From assembly GCA_946405115.1 (NCBI GenBank), contig CAMJGB010000147.1, forward strand, positions 1 to 5,132: DNA of 5,132 bases, read 5' to 3'. Under the pieces are notes generated by a model. It saw only the letters and a list, made by a program, of their open reading frames with translations, was not told the DNA's origin and ran no database searches. Of this stretch, positions 1 through 5,132 are shown one piece after another; positions within the stretch are counted from its first letter, which is position 1; the number at the start of each line of letters is the position of its first letter. The DNA is from an uncultured Clostridia bacterium (GTDB taxonomy: Bacteria; Bacillota; Clostridia; Saccharofermentanales; Saccharofermentanaceae). The translations under genes and the position numbers were made by a program.

Positions 1-220
1 TACATTTTTTATTGACATCGTATTATTCTCATTATGTAGTGAAGAAAATGTTCATAAGCCCTGTAAGGCATATGGCACATGGATTTAACAGTGTTACTTT
101 AGTGTAGAAAAGAGCAAATTACGATGTTTATAAAAGGACCCTTTTGAACACGTGATATTTTTGAACACTCTGTCTACAGTTAAATTACATCGAGTTATGA
201 ACATATAAACATCAGAATGT
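1..220. other. Putative replication origin (oriC-like) intergenic region
   Basis: This gene-free stretch lies just downstream of dnaA. It is AT-rich; the first 40 bases contain only 9 G/C. It carries most of a cluster of TTATGAACA-like nonamers in both orientations, described in a separate entry. In many Bacillota the dnaA-dnaN intergenic region holds DnaA boxes and the unwinding element, and the position and orientation here fit that model. The AT-rich left end (1-40) would be the natural candidate for an unwinding element, but no convincing 13-mer repeat or DnaA-trio series is visible. No credible protein gene was found; the best open stretch on the plus strand (ATG at 49) is only 19 codons and has no ribosome binding site. 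The left neighbour is outside the window, so dnaN cannot be confirmed. Origin function is inferred. Confidence 0.55.
12..40 (+). promoter_or_regulatory. Possible sigma-A promoter firing rightward through the nonamer cluster
   Basis: A perfect -35 hexamer TTGACA (12-17) is followed after 17 bp by TGTAGT (35-40), which matches the -10 consensus at four of six positions. Transcription would start near 47 and run through the nonamer cluster toward the 3' end of dnaA, antisense to it. No gene lies in that direction on the plus strand, so the product would be a non-coding or origin-associated transcript. The site is in an AT-rich stretch, so a chance match is quite possible. Confidence 0.3.
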
Positions 221-226
221 TTATAC
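49..226. repeat. Cluster of seven TTATGAACA-like nonamers (candidate DnaA boxes)
   Basis: The copies, written in the box orientation, are: 49-57 minus TTATGAACA; 125-133 minus TTATAAACA; 142-150 plus TTTTGAACA; 159-167 plus TTTTGAACA; 195-203 plus TTATGAACA; 203-211 plus ATATAAACA; 218-226 minus GTATAAACA. All share the core R-A-A-C-A. Start-to-start distances of 125, 142 and 159 are exactly 17 bp. The classical DnaA box is TTATCCACA, and these differ from it mainly at the two central bases. The location next to dnaA suggests they are the cognate boxes of this organism's DnaA. The last copy runs into the dnaA stop codon. An unrelated regulator with an AACA half-site is the main alternative. 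Confidence 0.6.
204..225. repeat. Perfect 9-bp inverted repeat overlapping the dnaA stop codon
   Basis: TATAAACAT (204-212) and ATGTTTATA (217-225) are exact reverse complements separated by CAGA. The right arm contains the dnaA stop codon (221-223, TAA on the minus strand). As RNA it could fold into an AT-rich 9-bp hairpin at the very end of the dnaA message. There is no U-run after it on the minus strand, so it is not a standard intrinsic terminator. As DNA, the two arms are two inverted members of the nonamer family, so it may instead be a paired DnaA-binding site. Confidence 0.6.
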
Positions 227-1558
227 GTCTGCAATTCTCTTCTCGATGAGTTTAACGTCAGAAAGCAGATCTTCGCTGTCTGTTACATTGCCGCAGGCGT
301 GCATTACAGTAGTATGCTTCTTGCCGCCGAAGCACTCACCTATCTTCGTATACTGCATCTCAAGCATGTCTCTGCAGATATACATGGCAACGGATCTTGC
401 ATTAACGATATCGGCAGATCTTAAGTTAGACATGATCTTATCGGGAGATACGTCATAGTACTTGCATACTGCATCGATAATGATATCCGTAGTAATTACC
501 TTCTTCTTGCCGGGGGAGATGAGAGGCGCGATCTTGGCCATAACAAGGTCAAGATTTATGTTGCCGTTCTCCAGGGCATAGAAAGCAGAAACCGTATTGA
601 AAGCTCCGTTAAGCTCTCTTACGTTATTGGTAACGTTCTCACATACATATTCGATGATCTCGTCGTCGAACTTGATTCCCGTAGACTGCATCTTCTTAAG
701 GAAGATCGCCTTACGTGTCTCGTAATCCGGCGGCTGAATGTCCATCAATACGCCGTTTTGGAATCTTGAAGTAAGTCTCGGATCAAGCTCAGGAAGGTTC
801 TTCGGGGACTTATCACTCGTGATTACGATCTGCTTTCCTGCAGAAACGAGCGCCTCGAAAGTATTGAAGAATTCCATCTGGGTTCCTTCCTTATTAATAA
901 GAAACTGAATATCATCAATAAGGAGAACATCGATGTTCCTGTACTTGTTATGGAAATCATCCCAAGCTTTGTTATGCATGCTTGATACGTAAGCGTTAGT
1001 AAACTCTTCGCATGTGGTGTAAAGCACCTTCTTCTCGGGATAAAGTTGCTTTACCTTGTAGCCTACGGCCTTCATGAGGTGTGTCTTGCCAAGACCGGAG
1101 TTACCCCAAAGGTAGAGGGGATTCTTATGGCTTAAGCCGGGGTTCTCCGCCACCGAGAAGGCAGAGGAATAAGCGAATCTGTTACAGTCACCTACAATAA
1201 AATTCTCGAAAGTAAACTCATCCGTAAGACCTGAAGAGGGGAGAGACTGACGCTCCTTCTCCTTAACTTTAGTCTCGGAAACAATGGAATTGATTGCAGC
1301 GGAATCGTCGCCTTCAACGATATACATAACTGATACGTTGCCGTCAGCTACCATGTTTACGGCATTTCTTACGAATCCGTCCAATTCCTTACTCTTCGCA
1401 AGGCTTAAAGAATAATCGTCGCGGCATGAAAGAACGAGAATGTTATTCTCATAAGAAACGAGCTTCATCTTATCGAAAACCGTGTTCATGTAAACAGGTT
1501 CTACTCTCGGATCGAGAGACAGAAGCTTAAGAGATTTGGACCATATATCGTCGTTCAT
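221..1558 (-). CDS. dnaA: Chromosomal replication initiator protein DnaA
   Basis: This 445-residue AAA+ ATPase binds DnaA boxes at the origin, oligomerises with ATP, melts DNA and loads the replicative helicase. The full family layout is present: N-terminal domain I (about 1-85), a short linker (about 86-112), the AAA+ domain with Walker A GNSGLGKT (152-159), Walker B VLLIDD (211-216), the Arg finger region RLTSRF (261-266) and sensor II NVREL with Arg314, then the DNA-binding domain IV (about 355-445). The signature helix reads GGKKHTTVMHA (411-421). The usual form is GGRDHTTV, so the Asp matching E. coli D433 is Lys414 here, and the position of E. coli P423 is Thr404. His415, Thr416 and Arg380 (matching R399) are kept. 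The start ATG has a GGAGA ribosome binding site 9 nt upstream. The length is close to the family norm of about 450. A second, normal DnaA elsewhere in the genome cannot be excluded. Confidence 0.97.
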   Translation of the reverse strand: MNDDIWSKSLKLLSLDPRVEPVYMNTVFDKMKLVSYENNILVLSCRDDYSLSLAKSKELDGFVRNAVNMVADGNVSVMYIVEGDDSAAINSIVSETKVKEKERQSLPSSGLTDEFTFENFIVGDCNRFAYSSAFSVAENPGLSHKNPLYLWGNSGLGKTHLMKAVGYKVKQLYPEKKVLYTTCEEFTNAYVSSMHNKAWDDFHNKYRNIDVLLIDDIQFLINKEGTQMEFFNTFEALVSAGKQIVITSDKSPKNLPELDPRLTSRFQNGVLMDIQPPDYETRKAIFLKKMQSTGIKFDDEIIEYVCENVTNNVRELNGAFNTVSAFYALENGNINLDLVMAKIAPLISPGKKKVITTDIIIDAVCKYYDVSPDKIMSNLRSADIVNARSVAMYICRDMLEMQYTKIGECFGGKKHTTVMHACGNVTDSEDLLSDVKLIEKRIADV

Positions 1559-1567
1559 AGTAAACCA

Positions 1568-1572
1568 TCTCC
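1568..1572 (-). promoter_or_regulatory. dnaA ribosome binding site
   Basis: The minus strand reads GGAGA here, 9 nt before the dnaA ATG (1556-1558). This supports the chosen start, and no competing in-frame start with a similar site was seen. Confidence 0.75.
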
Positions 1573-1589
1573 GCGCGAAAAGTAACTGA

Positions 1590-1598
1590 ATTATAACA
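1590..1598 (-). promoter_or_regulatory. Extended -10 promoter of dnaA
   Basis: On the minus strand the sequence is TGTTATAAT, an exact extended -10 (TGN followed by the consensus TATAAT at 1590-1595). No recognisable -35 is found at 16-18 bp, which is acceptable for extended -10 promoters. Transcription would start near 1583, giving a leader of about 25 nt. The place where a -35 would sit (about 1613-1618) overlaps the -10 of the divergent sortase promoter. No TTATGAACA-like box is seen here, so there is no visible sign of DnaA autoregulation at this promoter. Confidence 0.6.
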
Positions 1599-1608
1599 CG
1601 GTTTAGTC

Positions 1609-1614
1609 TATAAT
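1609..1614 (+). promoter_or_regulatory. -10 element (TATAAT) next to the sortase start
   Basis: A consensus TATAAT ends only 9 nt before the sortase ATG at 1624. A transcript from it would begin at about 1620-1622, leaving almost no 5' leader. The -35 position (1586-1591, CTGAAT, 17-bp spacing) matches only three of six bases. No Shine-Dalgarno sequence precedes the ATG. Together these suggest a leaderless or near-leaderless message for the sortase operon. A chance TATAAT in an AT-rich gap is the alternative, with the true promoter unseen. Confidence 0.45.
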
Positions 1615-1623
1615 GTTTTACAT

Positions 1624-2424
1624 ATGTTCAGGCTGCCAAACATTAATATAAAGAATAAGAAGATATTCTTTAGTAACCTTCTCCTTGTTGCCGCAATCAT
1701 TCTTCTGGTCGGAGGAATTGTCATGCTCTCATCCGACATGATCAAGCGTCACTTAAGACAGCAGAAGATTGATGAAGCCACGGCACAGATGGATCAGGTA
1801 ATAGCAGAGAATGTTGCTGCCTTAGAAGCCGTAAACGGCGATGACACACAGATTGAAGAACCCGTAATGACAATGGTTGTAAGCGTTTCCGGACTTGAAG
1901 TAAACGGCGAAGACTACGATTATTACGACGATTATTACATTGCTCAGGCTCAGTCTGATGCAGCTGATTCAGTTAATCAGGAACTCAACGATACCAATAC
2001 CGGATATATCACTTTACAGGGAGTCGGAATCCTCGATATTCCCTGCATAGATCTTCATGTGCCCATCTGGCAGACAACTAATTCAGACACTCTCCGTTAC
2101 GGCGTCGGCCACTATGTAAACTCGGTAATGCCGGGTCAGGTCGGCAACTGCACCATCACGGGACACCATATGCTTAAGTACGGTTCGATCTTCAACCGTC
2201 TTGAAGAAGTTCAGATCGGCGACACATTTAATATTACTAATCTGCGCGGACATCAGTATACTTATTTTGTAGATCAGATTCTCATAGTAAGTGCTGAGGA
2301 GATGTTGAACTATGTAGGCGGCGGTATAACTGACACAAGGCAAGTAACGCTTATCACTTGCGTTTATACCGACCAGGGCAAGATGAGATTATTGGTTATA
2401 GGACACATACAGGATGGGACTTAA
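1624..2424 (+). CDS. Membrane-anchored sortase family transpeptidase
   Basis: Sortases cut a sorting motif in secreted proteins and join them to a cell-wall or pilus amino group, acting on the outer face of the membrane. This 266-residue protein has a short basic N-terminus, one membrane segment (about 17-36) and then the catalytic domain (about 125-262). The catalytic residues are visible: His181 in ITGHH, Cys246 in TLITC and Arg255 in GKMRLLVIG. The phrase GVGHY (160-164) followed by PGQVGN (170-175) is also typical. The class is unclear; the single N-terminal anchor and motifs look closest to class D or B. The linker at 93-106 is unusually rich in Asp and Tyr. The ATG at 1624 is needed to include the membrane segment, although it has no ribosome binding site. 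The gene overlaps murT by 11 nt, implying co-transcription. No sorting-signal substrate is encoded in the window. Confidence 0.9.
   Translation: MFRLPNINIKNKKIFFSNLLLVAAIILLVGGIVMLSSDMIKRHLRQQKIDEATAQMDQVIAENVAALEAVNGDDTQIEEPVMTMVVSVSGLEVNGEDYDYYDDYYIAQAQSDAADSVNQELNDTNTGYITLQGVGILDIPCIDLHVPIWQTTNSDTLRYGVGHYVNSVMPGQVGNCTITGHHMLKYGSIFNRLEEVQIGDTFNITNLRGHQYTYFVDQILIVSAEEMLNYVGGGITDTRQVTLITCVYTDQGKMRLLVIGHIQDGT
2400..2403 (+). promoter_or_regulatory. murT ribosome binding site inside the sortase gene
   Basis: AGGA lies 10 nt before the murT ATG (2414) and within the last codons of the sortase gene. Because the two genes overlap by 11 nt, ribosomes ending sortase translation could restart at murT, so translational coupling is likely. 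Confidence 0.5.
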
Positions 2425-3853
2425 GGCACCGGCAAAAGCTGCAGCTAAGATAACCAAGGGAGTACTGCGTTTAATGGGACGCGGCGCTACTACTTTGCCC
2501 GGTAAAGTTGCCATCAAGATGTGCCCCGACATCATCAGCAAATGTGCCAAGGGCAAGAAGATAATCACTATCACGGGAACCAACGGAAAGACTACCACAA
2601 CCCACATGATCACAAGCATGTTAAGGTCTGTGGGATACGAGGTAATCACTAATGTTTCCGGCGCTAATCTTGCTTCCGGAGTTGCCACTACTTTCCTTTG
2701 TGAGAAGCCTTCAAAAGGCGCGGATCCTGACAAGATCGTATACGTTCTTGAGACCGATGAAGCGGCTTTTGCAAGGATAGCGAAAGACCTTCAGCCCAAG
2801 GTTTGTCTCGTAACAAATCTGTTCCGAGATCAGCTCGACCGTTACGGCGAATTAAAGCATACAAGAGACCTCATCGCGAAGGGCATAGATCAGACTTCTG
2901 CGAAGATCGTTCTTAATGCAGATGACTCTCTTGTGGCATCAATGGGCAAGACCCGCGCGGAGCGTTCCACCTACTACGGAATAAGCTTCGACACCATGGC
3001 CGAGAGCAATAAACTTCACCCTAATAACTCCATTCTCGAGGCTTCGTCCGATGCGACTTTCTGCCCCGAGTGCAAGGTAAGATATAACTACGAAGCAAGA
3101 AGTTTCGGGCATTTGGGCTACTACGAGTGTCCCGCATGCGGCTTTAAGACCCCGGCGAAAAGATTCGAACTCTCTTACGACGCTTCGGGTAACCCGAGCG
3201 ACGAGGGCTTCGAGTTCAACATGACGGATAAGACGACAGACGAGACTGTCGGCATGAACTTAAAGATCGCGGGAAGCCACAACCTTTACAACACATGTGC
3301 AGCTGTTTCCGCGGTTACGACATTCCTTGAGTACGACTGTAAAGATGGGGAAGAAAAGCTTTTCGAGAAGGCATGTAATGCTCAGGATAAAGTAGAGGCA
3401 GCCTTCGGCCGAATGGAGAAGATTGCCGTGGGCAACAAGTACATCTGCATCCTGCTTGTGAAGAACCCCGTGGGACTTGACCGAAGCCTGTCTTTTGTAG
3501 CGCAGAGTTCCGACGCGGATTCCCTTATGCTGGTGCTTAACAGCAATACCGCAGACGGCAAGGATGTGTCCTGGATCTGGGACGTTGACTTCGAGTCCAA
3601 GGTGAACGATCTGCCCCAGAATATCTACGTTTCGGGCCAGCGTTACGGCGACATGATGCTCCGTGTTGCTTACTCCGGAAGAACAGTCGACGGCTACGGT
3701 TCACTCGAGTACGCGACGTCGCTTCTTAAGTGCGCTCTCTCGGATTGCCCTGACGGCAAGTGCATCTACATCCTGCCTAATTACACGGCTATGTTGGACC
3801 TTAGAGGAAGACTCGTAAAAGACCTGAAACTCAAGGATTTCTGGAAGGAATAA
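2414..3853 (+). CDS. murT: Lipid II isoglutaminyl synthase, MurT subunit (Mur ligase-like)
   Basis: MurT is the ATP-dependent ligase half of the MurT-GatD complex, which amidates D-Glu at position 2 of the lipid II stem peptide to D-isoglutamine on the cytoplasmic side of the membrane. The 479-residue protein has the N-terminal leader with GRGATTLPGK (22-31), the ATP-binding loop TGTNGKTTTT (54-63, Lys59), ETDEAAF (113-119) and LVTNLFRDQLDRYGE (132-146), all typical of this family. A Cys4 zinc-ribbon insert, also typical of MurT, has Cys217, Cys220, Cys239 and Cys242. The C-terminal DUF1727-type domain contains DVSWIWDVDFE (384-394); one Asp in this area is expected to complete the GatD catalytic triad, but I cannot say which. 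It is somewhat longer than the S. aureus protein (about 437). Its start overlaps the sortase gene, and gatD follows after 3 nt. Confidence 0.96.
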   Translation: MGLKAPAKAAAKITKGVLRLMGRGATTLPGKVAIKMCPDIISKCAKGKKIITITGTNGKTTTTHMITSMLRSVGYEVITNVSGANLASGVATTFLCEKPSKGADPDKIVYVLETDEAAFARIAKDLQPKVCLVTNLFRDQLDRYGELKHTRDLIAKGIDQTSAKIVLNADDSLVASMGKTRAERSTYYGISFDTMAESNKLHPNNSILEASSDATFCPECKVRYNYEARSFGHLGYYECPACGFKTPAKRFELSYDASGNPSDEGFEFNMTDKTTDETVGMNLKIAGSHNLYNTCAAVSAVTTFLEYDCKDGEEKLFEKACNAQDKVEAAFGRMEKIAVGNKYICILLVKNPVGLDRSLSFVAQSSDADSLMLVLNSNTADGKDVSWIWDVDFESKVNDLPQNIYVSGQRYGDMMLRVAYSGRTVDGYGSLEYATSLLKCALSDCPDGKCIYILPNYTAMLDLRGRLVKDLKLKDFWKE

Positions 3854-3856
3854 GGT

Positions 3857-4630
3857 ATGGAGAAGCTTGTAATCGGACATTTTTATCCTGACCTTCTTAA
3901 CCTCTACGGCGACAGAGGCAATGTTCTCGCGCTCATGAGGCGTGCAACCCTTCGCGGAATCGAGGTTGAAGTTAAGAGAATCTCCATCGGTGATGACGTA
4001 AAAAACGGCGACATCGACATCGGATTTATTGGCGGCGGACAGGACAGCGAGCAGAACATAATGGCCGATGACATGAAGAATGTTAAGGGCGAAGTGATCA
4101 AGCAGATGATCGAGGACGGAGTCGTTTTCCTCACGGTCTGCGGCGGATATCAGATGCTCGGTCAGTACTACGAAGAGCACGACGGCACAAGGATCGAGTG
4201 TCTTGGTGCACTACCCCATTACACCAAGGGCGAGGACGTAAGATTCATTAACGACTGCCTTTATGAGATCGAGATCAAGGGTCAGAAGATAAAGGTCGCA
4301 GGATTCGAGAATCACAGCGGCAGAACTTTCCTCGGGGAGGGCGAGAAGCCTTTCATGAAGGTCCTTAAGGGTCATGGTAACAACGGCCAGGACGGCAACG
4401 AGGGTGCCGTTTACAAGAATACATTCGGAACTTATTCGCACGGAAGCCTTCTTCCGAAGAACCCTGCCATTACGGACATGCTTCTTGAGCTTGCCCTCAA
4501 GCGTAAATACGGCGAAGACTACGTTTTATCGGAGCTTTCGACCGAGAATGAAGACCTTGCCAGAAAGCAGGCCATCGAGTATATCGAGGGCAAAGAAGGC
4601 AAGGTTCCTAACAGAGATTCCTCTCTTTAA
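3857..4630 (+). CDS. gatD: Lipid II isoglutaminyl synthase, glutamine amidotransferase subunit GatD
   Basis: GatD is a class I (triad) glutaminase that releases ammonia from glutamine and passes it to MurT for amidation of lipid II. The 257-residue protein starts with the family phrase FYPDLLNLYGDRGN (9-22). IGGGQDSEQ (58-66) follows, then the nucleophile elbow VCGGYQ with Cys95, and His195 in TYSHGSLLPKNP. Arg129 in GEDVRF corresponds to Arg128 of S. aureus GatD, which is involved in glutamine binding; Cys95 and His195 correspond to Cys94 and His189 there. It is slightly longer than the S. aureus protein (about 243), the extra part being a charged C-terminal tail. The start has a good AAGGA ribosome binding site (3845-3849) 7 nt upstream, lying in the end of murT. 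No terminator is visible after the stop. Confidence 0.96.
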   Translation: MEKLVIGHFYPDLLNLYGDRGNVLALMRRATLRGIEVEVKRISIGDDVKNGDIDIGFIGGGQDSEQNIMADDMKNVKGEVIKQMIEDGVVFLTVCGGYQMLGQYYEEHDGTRIECLGALPHYTKGEDVRFINDCLYEIEIKGQKIKVAGFENHSGRTFLGEGEKPFMKVLKGHGNNGQDGNEGAVYKNTFGTYSHGSLLPKNPAITDMLLELALKRKYGEDYVLSELSTENEDLARKQAIEYIEGKEGKVPNRDSSL

Positions 4631-4659
4631 TTGTAAATTCGCGATTCCTCTATTATAAT
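4631..4659 (+). promoter_or_regulatory. Sigma-A-type promoter of purA
   Basis: TTGTAA (4631-4636, four of six -35 matches) and a consensus TATAAT (4654-4659) are separated by exactly 17 bp. Transcription would start at about 4666, giving a leader of about 30 nt. The -35 begins directly after the gatD stop codon. With no terminator in the gap, purA may also receive read-through from the upstream operon. No purine riboswitch can fit in this short leader and none is seen. Confidence 0.75.
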
Positions 4660-4681
4660 TACTGCGTATTTTTCTTACGTT

Positions 4682-4687
4682 AAGGAG
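4682..4687 (+). promoter_or_regulatory. purA ribosome binding site
   Basis: AAGGAG lies 8 nt before the ATG at 4696, an ideal Shine-Dalgarno match. It fixes the purA start unambiguously. Confidence 0.9.
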
Positions 4688-4695
4688 TAATTATT

Positions 4696-5132
4696 ATGGT
4701 TCAGGCTATTGTCGGCGCTAACTGGGGAGACGAAGGAAAGGGTAAGATCACTGACCTTCTTGCGAACGAATCGGATATCGTAATCCGCTTCCAGGGAGGA
4801 GCCAATGCAGGACATACGATCATAAACGAGCACGGAAGATTCGCTCTTCACCTCATGCCTTCAGGCGTTTGCCACGAGAATATCGTTAACATCATCGGTA
4901 ACGGTGTGGCGCTCGACATCAGAAAGTTCATCAACGAATATAACGAGATCTGCTCACAGGGACTTTCCCCGAAGCTCATGGTTTCCGACAGAGTTCAGGT
5001 AATCATGCCTTATCACGTTGACTTCGACAGATTCGAAGAAGAGAGATTGGGAGGCAAGGCTTTCGGTTCCACAAAGTCCGGTATCGCTCCTTTCTTCTCA
5101 GACAAGTATGCGAAGATCGGTTTCCAGGTAAG
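4696..5132 (+). CDS. purA: Adenylosuccinate synthetase PurA (5' part, cut by the window edge)
   Basis: PurA joins IMP and aspartate using GTP to make adenylosuccinate, the first committed step from IMP to AMP. Only the first 145 codons are present of a family length of about 425-430; the frame is open to the end of the window. The N-terminus has the hallmark GANWGDEGKGK (7-17), with catalytic Asp12, followed by RFQGGANAGHT (31-41), with His40 matching E. coli His41. The IMP-binding stretch reads FGSTKSGIAPFFSDK (123-137), where E. coli has TTGRGIGPAY; from memory this variant is common in Clostridia, so it is a lineage form rather than damage. The gene has its own promoter and a strong ribosome binding site. 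Confidence 0.97.
   Translation, partial: MVQAIVGANWGDEGKGKITDLLANESDIVIRFQGGANAGHTIINEHGRFALHLMPSGVCHENIVNIIGNGVALDIRKFINEYNEICSQGLSPKLMVSDRVQVIMPYHVDFDRFEEERLGGKAFGSTKSGIAPFFSDKYAKIGFQV

Noticed and set aside
18..48. DnaA-trio series next to the leftmost nonamer
   Set aside because: A few TAG/TAT-like triplets occur, but they are not in a continuous register and not at a convincing distance from the box.
49..108. Short open frame on the plus strand (ATG within 49-51, 19 codons)
   Set aside because: It has no ribosome binding site, is very short and resembles no known peptide; it starts inside a candidate DnaA box.
132..145. Near-palindrome AAAAGG / CCTTTT as a terminator for dnaA
   Set aside because: The stem is 6 bp with only two central bases, too tight for an RNA hairpin, and lies about 80 bp past the stop. 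It may only reflect two facing nonamers.
3181..3200. GC-rich hairpin (CGCT-T-CGGG, loop TAA, CCCG-AGCG) inside murT
   Set aside because: It lies in the middle of a well-conserved coding gene, has a bulge and no U-run, and is likely a by-product of codon choice.
4613..4630. Stem AGAGA / TCTCT at the gatD end as a terminator
   Set aside because: Only 5 bp with weak stacking, inside the coding end, and followed by just a short T-run; not enough for an intrinsic terminator.
2083..4658. Other open frames opposite or out of frame with sortase, murT and gatD
   Set aside because: They lack ribosome binding sites and family motifs, and overlap completely with genes whose products are clearly recognised.
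1..5132. CRISPR arrays, tRNA or rRNA genes, insertion sequences, phage or defence genes
   Set aside because: None seen: no regularly spaced long repeats, no transposase motifs and no stable RNA signatures. The window is mostly housekeeping.

Overview
The window looks like a piece of chromosome from a low-to-medium G+C Gram-positive bacterium, most likely an anaerobic Clostridia-type Bacillota. The reasons are the MurT-GatD pair (lipid II amidation, a Gram-positive trait), a sortase, strong AGGAG-type ribosome binding sites, sigma-A-like promoters and a clostridial-looking PurA. Genus cannot be told from sequence alone.

Layout. Positions 1-220 are an AT-rich intergenic stretch holding seven copies of a TTATGAACA-like nonamer in both orientations (the last reaches 226). 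It looks like a DnaA-binding replication-origin region. Positions 221-1558, minus strand, encode the initiator DnaA, transcribed toward that stretch. Positions 1559-1623 are a compact divergent promoter region. To its right, on the plus strand, lies an apparent operon: a membrane-anchored sortase (1624-2424), murT (2414-3853, overlapping the sortase gene by 11 nt) and gatD (3857-4630). A 65-bp gap with a good sigma-A-type promoter leads to purA (4696 to the window edge), which is cut off after 145 codons.

How the parts fit. DnaA plus the nonamer cluster form a candidate initiator/origin unit with the same geometry as the B. subtilis dnaA-dnaN origin: boxes lie downstream of dnaA, and the genes on the other side of dnaA are divergent from it. 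MurT and GatD together amidate D-Glu of the lipid II stem peptide to D-isoglutamine. The sortase uses peptidoglycan precursors as acceptors for surface proteins, so the operon groups cell-envelope functions. PurA commits IMP to AMP synthesis and has its own promoter.

The most interesting point is an apparent match between an altered DnaA and an altered DnaA box. The recognition helix reads GGKKHTTV instead of the usual GGRDHTTV, putting Lys in place of the Asp equivalent to E. coli D433, and Thr replaces the residue equivalent to P423. The nearby repeated nonamer is TTATGAACA rather than TTATCCACA, differing just at the central two bases. This suggests a shifted initiator-box specificity, and it is testable.
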